Shown here in pieces: positions 1 through 6,910 of a stretch of DNA of 9,554 bases; position 1 is the stretch's first letter, and each line of letters opens with the position of its first letter. The DNA lies in contig CASECL010000203.1 in assembly GCA_949286445.1 (NCBI GenBank), positions 1 through 9,554 on the forward strand. The letters are read 5' to 3'. Under the pieces are notes generated by a model, which was not told where the DNA came from, did not search any database, and saw only the letters and a list, made by a program, of their open reading frames with translations. Source of the DNA: an uncultured bacterium. Its GTDB lineage: Bacteria; Verrucomicrobiota; Lentisphaeria; Victivallales; Victivallaceae. Made by a program: the position numbers and the translations under genes.

Positions 1-50
1 CGGAAAAAGCCCAGCCTTATATTATCCGTGGACTCACCGGAGGCGGCAAG

Positions 51-248
51 ATGCTGTTGAAAATGGGCGGAGCCGCGCTGAAAATTCTTTATCTGCCGCT
101 GGGCATACTCGAAACTACACTGGGAGCCCCGTTCGGCTTTTTCACCAGCGGGCTGAAACATATTGTAAGGGGTGTTATTGCCCCGGGTGAACTGGTGGTT
201 TATACGGTTCTTTTCCCGGTGGCGCTATGTGGGATAAGTGTCTATTAG
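51..248 (+). CDS. Small hydrophobic protein of unknown function
   Basis: I do not recognise this 65-residue protein. It has two hydrophobic stretches, roughly residues 9-33 and 42-63, rich in Gly, Pro and Leu with few charges, so it is probably a small membrane protein. The start at 51 is chosen because a GGAGG Shine-Dalgarno sequence lies 7 bases upstream. However, the same frame stays open to the left edge of the window, so this could instead be the C-terminal end of a longer protein. It ends 36 bases before ispD on the same strand and may be the gene ahead of it in the operon. It could also be a chance ORF. Confidence 0.45.
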   Translation: MLLKMGGAALKILYLPLGILETTLGAPFGFFTSGLKHIVRGVIAPGELVVYTVLFPVALCGISVY

Positions 249-284
249 CGTACTTTCTGCATACCTAAGGATAAATGTATTCTC

Positions 285-950
285 ATGTTTGAGCATATCG
301 GATTTATTTTGGTTGCCGGCGGGGCGTCACGCCGTTTCGGAAAGAGCAATAAACTGCTTCAAAATCTCGCCGGAATGACGGTAATTGAACACTCAGTCAG
401 AAAATTCCGCCCCCTTTTTCCAGTAGAAAATTTTGTAGTGGCAGTGCCGGCAGACGACTTGGAATATTTCCAGAAACTTCTGGGCCGGGATGTACGCTGT
501 GTCCCCGGCGGAGATGACCGGAATGCTTCAGTGGGTGCTGGATTGCACTTCCTGTCCGGAAAGGATATCAATATTATTGCCATCCATGATGCCGCCAGGC
601 CCGGAGCTTCGGTAGAACTTTTAAATCAATGTATTCAAGCCGTTGGGAGCGGCGGCGGAGCTGTCCCGGGGAAAAAGGTGAGCGATACCATAAAGTTGGC
701 ACATGAGGACTTGAAAATCAGCTGCACCCCGGATCGGGATCAACTGTATGCGGTGGAGACACCCCAGGTATTTTCGCGGGATAAACTCTTGTGGGCAAGA
801 GAAAATGCTCCGGAAAATTTCTGCCCGACGGATGACGCATCTTTTTTGGAAAAAGCTGGGTTCCCGGTGAAAATTGTGCTTCATAATGAAGAAAACCGCA
901 AAATAACCACCCCGGATGATCTGGAGTTCTGGAGATGGCGTCTATCCTGA
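285..950 (+). CDS. ispD: 2-C-methyl-D-erythritol 4-phosphate cytidylyltransferase (IspD)
   Basis: IspD joins CTP and 2-C-methyl-D-erythritol 4-phosphate to make CDP-ME, the third step of the cytosolic MEP isoprenoid pathway. The 221 residues match the usual family length. Visible motifs in order are an N-terminal nucleotide-binding loop AGGASRRFGKSNK (11-23), GGDDRNASVGAGL (75-87), the family signature HDAARP (101-106), VSDTIK (132-137), TPQ (159-161), TDDASFLEKAG (182-192) and the C-terminal NRKITTPDDL (204-213). The first loop has Asn-Lys where many family members have Pro-Lys. The only upstream Shine-Dalgarno candidate (AAGGA at 267-271) is 13 bases away, an unusually long spacing, so the start is less certain than the identity. 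The last 16 bases overlap the next gene, suggesting coupled translation. Confidence 0.93.
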   Translation: MFEHIGFILVAGGASRRFGKSNKLLQNLAGMTVIEHSVRKFRPLFPVENFVVAVPADDLEYFQKLLGRDVRCVPGGDDRNASVGAGLHFLSGKDINIIAIHDAARPGASVELLNQCIQAVGSGGGAVPGKKVSDTIKLAHEDLKISCTPDRDQLYAVETPQVFSRDKLLWARENAPENFCPTDDASFLEKAGFPVKIVLHNEENRKITTPDDLEFWRWRLS

Positions 951-1333
951 AAAAAGGCAGAGCAAGCCATCTGAAACTGGGCAGAAAAGGGGAGAAAATC
1001 GCCGGGAAATTACTCCGCTCAAAAAATTACACCCTGCTGGCTACGGACTTGCGGACTCCTGCCGGAGAGCTGGATATTATCGCACTGGACGGAGATGTTT
1101 TTGTATTTACGGAGGTGAAAACCAGGCGCAGCAATTTATTTTACCGGCCGTCAGACAACCTGAGTTTCCGGCAATTTAAACGCAATGTCGCGGCGGCAAA
1201 ATACTTTATGCGGCAGAAATCAATTTCCGGGGATTACCGCTTTGACCTGATCGAAGTAGTTTACGGGAAATTCTTTGTTGACAGCGTACTGCATCATGTG
1301 AATATCTGGAAAGGGAGGCCGTCACGATGGTAA
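935..1333 (+). CDS. yraN: YraN/UPF0102 family nuclease-like protein
   Basis: This 132-residue protein matches the UPF0102 (YraN) family, which has a restriction-endonuclease-like fold and a poorly defined role, possibly in DNA processing. It has the family's N-terminal GRKGEKIAGKLL region (16-27), then GELDIIALDGD (44-54) and TEVKTR (59-64), which supply the acidic and Lys residues of an E/D...ExK nuclease site (E45, D47, E60, K62). RFDLIEV (102-108) corresponds to the conserved RFD strand. The ATG at 935 has a GGAG 8 bases upstream that lies inside the last ispD codons. The gene overlaps both neighbours (ispD by 16 bases, comF by 7), a compact arrangement typical of one transcript. Family assignment is firm; the biochemical role is not. 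Confidence 0.9.
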   Translation: MASILKKGRASHLKLGRKGEKIAGKLLRSKNYTLLATDLRTPAGELDIIALDGDVFVFTEVKTRRSNLFYRPSDNLSFRQFKRNVAAAKYFMRQKSISGDYRFDLIEVVYGKFFVDSVLHHVNIWKGRPSRW

Positions 1334-2007
1334 CCATGACACTGTTCCCCTGCCCTCTGTGCGGTTCACCGGATAACGGCGGAAAAAACGCACTCTGTCC
1401 GGAATGCCGGAATGAATTCCCTTTTTTTACCGGAGAACGCTGCCCCGGATGCGGCAAAAGTTTTTCCGGTGTTCTGGCAATGTGTCCGGCCTGCCTGAAA
1501 GAAGAAGCCCGGCCGTGGAGACGGGCATGGGCATTGGGGGATCTTTCCGGAATAAACCGGAAAATGCTGCTGGCATTGAAATATAACGGTGCAACGTTTT
1601 ATGCCAGAACACTGGGGAAACTGGCGGCGGATATGCTGCTGGAGCATGGGGGAAAATATGACTGTATTGTACCGGTTCCGCTTCATATATTCCGCCGTTT
1701 GAGCAGAACTTATAATCAGGCGGAATTATTGGCAAATGAAGTGGGAAAACAACTGAATATTCCCGTAATCAATGCGCTGCGCCGGGTAAAATACACCGGT
1801 AAGCAGACGGCCAGAAACCGGGAAGAACGGCTGAAAAATCTGAAAAAAGCCTTTGTAAAAATCCCCGGCATCAATCTTGAAGGGAAAAAAGTGTTGCTGG
1901 TGGATGATGTTTTCACTACCGGAGCCACGCTCAGTGCGGCGGCAAAAGCTCTGCAGATAAAAGACTTGTATTCCATCGAAGTTCTGGTATTCGGGAGGGG
2001 GAAATAG
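1327..2007 (+). CDS. comF: ComF family protein: zinc ribbons plus phosphoribosyltransferase domain
   Basis: The 226-residue product has the ComF/GntX architecture. Four CxxC pairs at C9/C12, C24/C27, C39/C42 and C53/C56 form a likely double zinc ribbon. A type I phosphoribosyltransferase domain follows, with the PRPP-binding strand and loop VLLVDDVFTTGAT (189-201). The family motifs TYNQAELLA (128-136) and QTARNREERLKN (160-171) are both present. ComF is needed for moving single-stranded DNA into the cytoplasm during natural transformation in some bacteria, but homologues are common in bacteria not known to be competent. The start at 1327 is supported by GGGAGG 8 bases upstream; the alternative ATG at 1336 would be too far from it. 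The gene overlaps yraN by 7 bases and ends 5 bases before the next gene. Confidence 0.9.
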   Translation: MVTMTLFPCPLCGSPDNGGKNALCPECRNEFPFFTGERCPGCGKSFSGVLAMCPACLKEEARPWRRAWALGDLSGINRKMLLALKYNGATFYARTLGKLAADMLLEHGGKYDCIVPVPLHIFRRLSRTYNQAELLANEVGKQLNIPVINALRRVKYTGKQTARNREERLKNLKKAFVKIPGINLEGKKVLLVDDVFTTGATLSAAAKALQIKDLYSIEVLVFGRGK

Positions 2008-2012
2008 TATTT

Positions 2013-3656
2013 ATGTATCAGCTTTGCAGCAGTTTGAAATTCCATAAAATCCGCCCGTTTCTGCCGGTAATTCTATTGATGCTGGCAATTCCGGCGGCAT
2101 TTGCTCCGTCTCTATGTTATGATTTTCTTTATTCTCTCGATGATGCACTTTATGTAAATAATTTCCGCTTTTTCAAGCCCTCACTTGAAGCCTGGCAGGA
2201 AATCTGGTGCGGCAAAGGAGTGCTGGATTTATATACCCCGCTGGCGCAGAGTTCATACTGGCTGGATGCGATGATTTGGGGCACAAATTCTCCGGTTCCT
2301 TTCCGGGCGGTCAATATTTTATGGCACACAGCGGCGGCGGCAGGATTTTACTTTCTGCAAAGAGAGTTGAACGTAACCAGGAGTGTCGCGGCATTGCTGG
2401 CATTTGCTTTTGCCATCAGTCCGCTACGGGTGGAGTCGGTAGTGTGGATCAGCGAAAGAAAAGATGTAATCTGCTGTGCCTGTTACATTTGGGGTCTCTG
2501 GGCCGCACTGAAAAACCGGATGCCGCTTATGCTGGTGTTATTCAGCATGGCCATGCTGGCAAAGCCCATGGCGGTAAGTTTTCCCGCCGCAGTATGGCTG
2601 TTGATATTTTTTCAGCGCGGAAAGGCGGAGTGGAAGCAGACTTTGTATGCCGCCGGAGTTGCGCTGATTTATTTTATCTGGCGCGGCGATCTGGTGAAAG
2701 ATGCCGCCGGAGCCGGGACATGGCATATTAAACTGGCATTGGAAAATCTTTTATATTACGCATTCAGCAGTGTTTTCCCATTTTTCCCGGCACCGCTGCA
2801 AAACAGTATTGATATGGATATCCGGCTTTTGATCGCAATTTATATCCTGCTCGCAATTGCAGGCGGATTGGTGTTTTATTTCCGCAGAGAATGTTTTCTG
2901 AAAAATATACTTCCCATGGCGATTGCGTTCGGAGCGGTAATTTTTCCCGTATCCGGTTTTTTCAGTTTCGGCAGCGCACCGCGGGCAGACCGCTACACTT
3001 ATATTGCCTCCATATTTCCGCTGCTGCTGGCAGGAAAAATCCTGCCTCCGGCAAAGGAGGTGAAACTTATCCTGGCCGGATATGCAGGAGTGCTGCTTAT
3101 TTCATTTGAACTGTATCTGCCGGTATTTCAAAATGAATATACTTTGTTTTCCACCGCAGTATCCGCAGCTGGAGAAAAAGTAAATTACCGGGCACTGGGT
3201 ACATTAGCTGATTTAACCTGGCGTCAGGGAGATTTTGACGGTGCGCTGAACCTGCTTAATCATCCCGCCTGCAGAGGGAAAAAAGATATTGAAATTCGGC
3301 AACGCCTGTTCAGCTCGTTGAATGACGGCAATATCCATGAATTGGAAAATTTGATCGCAACGGAACAGGATTACCTTTTCCTTGAAAGTATCAACCGGGA
3401 ATATCCGGTAATCTGTGTATCCGCACTGGCAAATGCAACTGAAAATATTGAGCAAAGGGAAAAATATTACCGTAAGGCCGGAAAATGGAGTACTGACGGC
3501 TTTGTCCGCTGTTTTTTTCTGGGACTGGCTGAATTTGATGCCCGAAATTACCGCAAGGCAAAACAATATTTTGCCCGGGCACTGGAGTTTGCCCCGGAAA
3601 GCAATGAGGCCAGAATGAATATGATTAAAGCTGAACAACTTGAACAGGAGAAATAA
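2013..3656 (+). CDS. GT-C type membrane glycosyltransferase-like protein with C-terminal TPRs
   Basis: This 547-residue polytopic membrane protein resembles the TMTC/PMT-related GT-C family of putative O-mannosyltransferases. A first TM (about 14-36) is followed by the loop SLDDALYVNN (41-50), where an Asp pair sits at the position of the GT-C catalytic acidic residue. YTPLAQSSYW (74-83), NILWH (101-105), ISERKD (146-151) and ADRYTYIAS (325-333) all match this family's pattern. Many further hydrophobic helices extend to about residue 375. The C-terminal part is soluble and TPR-like (about 391-415 and 497-531), usually a protein-interaction platform. It probably transfers a sugar from a lipid carrier to proteins on the outer face of the membrane; the substrate is unknown. 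A GGGAGGGGG run lies about 11 bases before the ATG. It lies between comF and a membrane protein, close to both. Confidence 0.75.
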   Translation: MYQLCSSLKFHKIRPFLPVILLMLAIPAAFAPSLCYDFLYSLDDALYVNNFRFFKPSLEAWQEIWCGKGVLDLYTPLAQSSYWLDAMIWGTNSPVPFRAVNILWHTAAAAGFYFLQRELNVTRSVAALLAFAFAISPLRVESVVWISERKDVICCACYIWGLWAALKNRMPLMLVLFSMAMLAKPMAVSFPAAVWLLIFFQRGKAEWKQTLYAAGVALIYFIWRGDLVKDAAGAGTWHIKLALENLLYYAFSSVFPFFPAPLQNSIDMDIRLLIAIYILLAIAGGLVFYFRRECFLKNILPMAIAFGAVIFPVSGFFSFGSAPRADRYTYIASIFPLLLAGKILPPAKEVKLILAGYAGVLLISFELYLPVFQNEYTLFSTAVSAAGEKVNYRALGTLADLTWRQGDFDGALNLLNHPACRGKKDIEIRQRLFSSLNDGNIHELENLIATEQDYLFLESINREYPVICVSALANATENIEQREKYYRKAGKWSTDGFVRCFFLGLAEFDARNYRKAKQYFARALEFAPESNEARMNMIKAEQLEQEK

Positions 3657-3659
3657 TAT

Positions 3660-4481
3660 ATGGATGACGCGGATAATACTCTGCATATCATCACCCGGGC
3701 AAAAACCCTGGAGAGCATGCTGCGCCGGGCGGGCGGAATCGGCAAAGGACTGCGTGAATTATCTGAAAGCATGGGCGATGAATTAAATGAGGAAGAATTA
3801 AAGCTCTGCCGTTATATCGGAGCCATACGAAATCAGGCCGCACATGAAATTCCGGAAGAAAATTCCGCCCCGGTAGATATGGAAGTCTTTAATCAATCCT
3901 GTGATATGCTGGAAAATAAACTGCGCCAGCTCCAGGGTGAACCGCCGATTGACCCGGTAGCACAGCTGCAGCGCAGAATGGAATTATTTTTCCGGAACAG
4001 CGGTTATATTCCGGTTTTGCACATTATTTTCCCGCTCCGGCTGTTTTACGCCGCAATGCGGCCGGGAGCCGGGCTGGCTACGGCACTTTTGTTCGGCATA
4101 TTCGCCATTATGCCGCTGCCATTGGCAATAGAAGAAGGGAGAAAGTATATCTTTTATATCTCAGGATTATTGTATCTTTGTTCCTACGCTTACGGTATCT
4201 GGCATGCACTGCGCCAGACGCCGACCACCGCGCCCAAGGCTCTGGCCGGAATACCGGCAGTAAATCTTCTCTATTTGCTCTGGTCTCTGATTGATGTTGT
4301 AAAATGGAATATTTTCCCCGGAGCATTGCTGCTTTTGCTGCTGGATTTGTTGCCCTATCTGTTGATCGGAAAGATCGGCTGGGGATGGATTACGGGAATT
4401 TTTATTGCCTCCTATGCGGCAACGGCAGTGACAACCAAAAGATGGAATATAATAATTGAACCGGAAAAAGATAAACTGTAA
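3660..4481 (+). CDS. Membrane protein with HEPN/DUF4145-like N-terminal region
   Basis: This 273-residue protein starts 3 bases after the preceding stop, with AGGAG 9 bases before the ATG. The N-terminal 90 residues are soluble and helical. The stretch IGAIRNQAAHE (53-63) contains R-N-x3-H (R57, N58, H62), the R-x4-H pattern of HEPN folds and of DUF4145-like domains. From about residue 117 the protein is hydrophobic, with probably five or six membrane segments (about 117-132, 137-155, 163-183, 197-214, 218-236, 241-258) and a short charged tail. I do not recognise the full-length family. The HEPN motif can mark a ribonuclease but is often a non-catalytic helper, so no activity is claimed. It is the last gene of the + strand cluster and may serve the neighbouring glycosyltransferase-like protein. 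Confidence 0.6.
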   Translation: MDDADNTLHIITRAKTLESMLRRAGGIGKGLRELSESMGDELNEEELKLCRYIGAIRNQAAHEIPEENSAPVDMEVFNQSCDMLENKLRQLQGEPPIDPVAQLQRRMELFFRNSGYIPVLHIIFPLRLFYAAMRPGAGLATALLFGIFAIMPLPLAIEEGRKYIFYISGLLYLCSYAYGIWHALRQTPTTAPKALAGIPAVNLLYLLWSLIDVVKWNIFPGALLLLLLDLLPYLLIGKIGWGWITGIFIASYAATAVTTKRWNIIIEPEKDKL

Positions 4482-4542
4482 AACCAACAAACCCTTATAT
4501 TACAATACGTTAACAAAATTTCAGCATCGTTTCACGGTTTAA

Positions 4543-4557
4543 TTCCGAGTTTCGGAA
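4543..4557. terminator. Short hairpin between converging transcription units
   Basis: A perfect 6-bp stem (TTCCGA / TCGGAA) with a 3-base loop lies 62 bases after the last + strand gene and 45 bases beyond the end of the last - strand gene. Its position fits a shared terminator for converging units. It is short and has no strong T run on either side, so this is only a candidate. The rest of 4482-4601 shows nothing convincing. Confidence 0.25.
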
Positions 4558-4601
4558 ATGTTGAATATTTCCGGGCGCAGGCTGGCTTTTGCCTTCTGAG
4601 T

Positions 4602-4913
4602 TCACTTTTTGTCTGGAAGCTTGTTCTCGAATGCATACGCATAGTAATTTTCTACGAACTCAACAAGGTTTCCCTTGAGCAAAGGTCTGATTATTTCCTC
4701 AACATCCCCGTCATCCGGGCTGAAAATCGCCATGAAAAAGCCAAGAAGGAATAAGAACAGAATGATAGTAATACACCCCTTGACCGTGGTAAAATAGTAT
4801 CGGAGGTTATGAGCTTCCCTGACCTTTGATGTCTTGCCCGGCTTTCCCTCATAATGCCTGTCGATCTCATCAAAACAACCGCTGTCTTCCGTTCTTTCTT
4901 TGTTCTTATCCAT
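4602..4913 (-). CDS. Small single-TM protein of unknown function
   Basis: I do not recognise this 103-residue protein. It has a charged, hydrophilic N-terminal half (about 1-45, many Lys, Glu and Asp), one strong membrane helix (about 46-64), and an acidic to mixed C-terminal domain of about 40 residues (65-103) with EEIIRPLLKGN. This suggests a bitopic membrane protein. The ATG at 4913 is preferred; an in-frame TTG at 4943 would add ten residues, but its GGAGGTGA Shine-Dalgarno is about 16 bases away. The ATG itself has only a weak purine-rich site. It lies directly downstream of a decayed Rhs fragment, so it may be a leftover tip-associated gene. That link rests on position only. Confidence 0.5.
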   Translation of the reverse strand: MDKNKERTEDSGCFDEIDRHYEGKPGKTSKVREAHNLRYYFTTVKGCITIILFLFLLGFFMAIFSPDDGDVEEIIRPLLKGNLVEFVENYYAYAFENKLPDKK

Positions 4914-4959
4914 ACTATATTTTCTCTTTTGTTTTATACGCAATTAACTGTGGAGTAAT

Positions 4960-5069
4960 TCACCTCCGCAAATATATTGATACACCATTGCTCCAATTCA
5001 TTACAGCACTCCTCCCGTAAGCATCACAGTCATAATATTCACTATAACCGGCTTCGTCTCATTTGCAAT
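4960..5069 (-). pseudogene. Frameshifted remnant of an Rhs repeat region
   Basis: Read on the - strand, one frame gives IANETKPVIV and the next frame continues with EYYDCDAYGRSAVM, ending in a TGA at 4962-4960. Joined, they match the YD/Rhs repeat pattern that often precedes the Rhs core, of the form ANETG..VEYYDYDAYGR.TVM. Loss of a single base near 5041 explains the switch of frame (GTG followed by AA instead of GAA). A TAA stop precedes the first part. No Rhs sequence is visible further up or down, so only about 35 codons survive. The residue match is short, but the continuity across one lost base makes chance unlikely. Confidence 0.6.
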
Positions 5070-5072
5070 GGT

Positions 5073-5396
5073 TTATTTTGTAATATTTCCCGGCTCATTG
5101 TGCTGTTCTCTTATAGACAGCACGGCGTTGAGAAAATCCTCTCGAAAACTCTCCCCCATATAATTGGGTACATAATTATCAATAAAGTGACTTAATATTT
5201 TGCGTCGTTCATCAATAGTTAATTCAGAATTATTTGCGATAAAATCAAGATCTAACATTTTTTGTTCGTATAAACTCTTCATCTGATTTGACATATCACA
5301 TAAATCATATGTAATCATCAAAATGGACAATACTGAAGTACCCAATGTGGAATAAAGTATCTTCTTCCATAATTTATTACAGTTATTTTCCATCAT
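5073..5396 (-). CDS. Small single-TM protein of unknown function
   Basis: This 107-residue protein has a short N-terminal tail, one membrane helix (about 13-30) and a hydrophilic helical C-terminal domain containing SELTIDERRKILSHFIDNYV (57-76). No family is recognised. AAGGAG ending 7 bases before the ATG at 5396 supports the start; the adjacent ATG at 5393 is possible. It overlaps the end of the preceding gene by 14 bases, so the two are probably translated together and their products may interact in the membrane. The Rhs remnant begins within a few bases of its stop. Confidence 0.55.
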   Translation of the reverse strand: MMENNCNKLWKKILYSTLGTSVLSILMITYDLCDMSNQMKSLYEQKMLDLDFIANNSELTIDERRKILSHFIDNYVPNYMGESFREDFLNAVLSIREQHNEPGNITK

Positions 5397-5571
5397 CTGT
5401 CAACTCCTTCAATAAATAAACTGCATGATCGTGAAGTTTTTGAGTATATTCAAGGTTTATGTCAACCCATAAATTTATAGAAAGCAAAATGTCAACAATA
5501 CAAAACAGTATTACCAAAACAATATTTATGGCGATAAGAAGTAATATTTTTGAGTCCTTAAATCTGCTCAT
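5383..5571 (-). CDS. Very small single-TM protein of unknown function
   Basis: This 62-residue protein has a basic N-terminus, one long hydrophobic helix (about 8-34) and an amphipathic, charged C-terminal segment (about 38-62). It has an AGGGGA Shine-Dalgarno about 10 bases before the ATG at 5571. Its 3' end overlaps the next gene by 14 bases, a coupled pair. The family is unknown. A small membrane protein of this kind could be an immunity protein or a fragment of a larger gene; the sequence does not decide. Confidence 0.5.
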   Translation of the reverse strand: MSRFKDSKILLLIAINIVLVILFCIVDILLSINLWVDINLEYTQKLHDHAVYLLKELTDDGK

Positions 5572-5647
5572 TTAAACTGTTCCCCTGTGACATATTTCCC
5601 GTTACATTTTATTAAACAACATTCATTTTATAAAGTCTGCATATTTT

Positions 5648-6148
5648 TCACCGGTTTGGCATCTGGGGAAATTCCAGGCACAATCCAATTGTTATAAGTA
5701 TCCATAACACATACAATATTGTAGAAACAATCTTGATTTTCCTATTTTTCGAGAACCACACATAAAAAATAAAAAAACTGGGAAAAGCCCGAAACAGCAT
5801 AAACACCATACCTATAACAGCCAATACTCCACACAATAAAGCCAATAACACATTATCGTCAAAAAGAATAGATACATATCCACACAAACTGCCAATAACG
5901 CCATTAATCAGCAGCAGAAAGTTCAGATCCCTGGGACCGTAATCCACCATGGCACTGCAGAAATTTGTCTTATTTTCCAACAGCAAAATACAGAAAAGGA
6001 TAAAATCCGTAACAAGAAACAATAATATGGAGTACTTCATTCGCTGCTTGAATGGCACCAGAGATCCGCCACCTTTACGGTAATCCCATAACCACAAAAT
6101 AAAAAATACCGGACTTAAAAGAAATTGCAACCCGAATGCATAGATCAT
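5648..6148 (-). CDS. Multi-pass membrane protein of unknown function
   Basis: The 166 residues contain four to six hydrophobic segments: about 3-21, 39-57, 75-95, 99-118, possibly 122-133, and 140-157. A short basic loop follows the first segment (WDYRKGGG, 21-28), and a basic stretch (KNRKIKI, 134-140) precedes the last. No family is recognised. GGGGAGA about 10 bases upstream supports the ATG at 6148. It lies 273 bases downstream of the candidate immunity gene of the orphan Rhs tip. Membrane immunity proteins are common in polymorphic toxin loci, so that role is possible but rests only on location. Confidence 0.55.
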   Translation of the reverse strand: MIYAFGLQFLLSPVFFILWLWDYRKGGGSLVPFKQRMKYSILLFLVTDFILFCILLLENKTNFCSAMVDYGPRDLNFLLLINGVIGSLCGYVSILFDDNVLLALLCGVLAVIGMVFMLFRAFPSFFIFYVWFSKNRKIKIVSTILYVLWILITIGLCLEFPQMPNR

Positions 6149-6421
6149 TTTTATTTTTCTCCCCGATGTTGCGCTTTTTGCCCGTAATTTGGCAAAGACA
6201 TATTTTCTTTATCCCGGATACAAATATTTCTGTTTTATAAAAATACTGCGTCCCGGATAAAATTTAACACACTTCTCAATATATGCAATACACCCCAGAC
6301 TTCAAAGTTGTTTTCTGTTTGCAAGCATTATCATTTTTTCATTTTCCGCAAAACCAATCAATCCATGATAAAGATTTTGTCCCGTTATCCAAGATTATAC
6401 CGATTCTCCATTCTGCGTTGA
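6149..6421. other. Intergenic stretch with a repeated 9-mer
   Basis: No gene is supported in these 273 bases on either strand; the short open stretches lack start sites and coding character. It holds two direct copies of TCCCGGATA (6212-6220 and 6251-6259, 39 bp apart) and a weak inverted repeat TTTGCC/GGCAAA (6177-6196). All lie within about 110 bases upstream of the membrane protein gene ending at 5648, so they could be operator-like sites for it. A second 9-mer, GATTATACC, occurs at 6393-6401 and 6420-6428, next to the stop of the neighbouring gene. Nothing here is strong enough to name a regulator. Confidence 0.2.
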
Positions 6422-6910
6422 TTATACCTCACAAGATTTTAACAAGGTCAATGCCTCAATCAGAGAACATTCAGGTGGTATCTCTGCTACTGGTATGTCA
6501 CCGCACTCATACAATAAGTTTTCTAATACATTGTGACAAAACTTTTTTTTATGTGAAAGTATCTTGAAAATTTCGTTAATAACATCATAGTCTGCGTCTT
6601 GATATAAATAATTTCCACATGCTAATAATGAAAATGTATCTTGAGGGTGAAATAATGTATTGCACCAATTTCCCCAGCATTTTATAAAATCGAATATTGA
6701 AAATAATTCTTCTCTATTGAAATCAGATGCTTGCCATAGTCCCATTATAAAATTTTCATCTCTGCTCCCCAATATTCCATTCACATTTTTATGCAATTTA
6801 TAATCATCTCCCAAAAATGGAACCGGAGAAAAAAAACGCGCAATTTTTGAGCGTTTATTCCAATTTTCCGGCCAGACAATCAATTCTGTTTCACTGTTAA
6901 TTTTTTTCAT
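6422..6910 (-). CDS. Candidate immunity protein for the orphan Rhs tip
   Basis: This 162-residue, predicted soluble protein is rich in Trp, Phe and Cys, with a helical C-terminal half (about 65-160). It has no signal peptide or membrane helix, so it should stay in the cytosol. I do not recognise the family. Its ATG overlaps the TGA of the upstream Rhs tip in an ATGA arrangement, and a GGAGG site 7 bases upstream sits inside the last codons of that tip. Tip and immunity genes of Rhs systems are usually ordered and coupled in this way, so the product probably binds and neutralises the tip encoded just before it. The role is inferred from position alone. Confidence 0.6.
   Translation of the reverse strand: MKKINSETELIVWPENWNKRSKIARFFSPVPFLGDDYKLHKNVNGILGSRDENFIMGLWQASDFNREELFSIFDFIKCWGNWCNTLFHPQDTFSLLACGNYLYQDADYDVINEIFKILSHKKKFCHNVLENLLYECGDIPVAEIPPECSLIEALTLLKSCEV

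Noticed and set aside
2207..2731. A 174-codon open frame within the glycosyltransferase-like gene
   Set aside because: The main frame has clear family motifs through this stretch, so this is a shadow in another frame.
4967..5000. A 13-codon leader peptide with a strong Shine-Dalgarno before the 103-residue gene
   Set aside because: The same bases read in frame as the tail of the Rhs remnant, which explains them better; there is no attenuator-like structure.
6283..6567. A 94-codon open frame on the + strand
   Set aside because: It overlaps the end of the coupled immunity gene, starts in a spacer without a ribosome site, and its content looks random.
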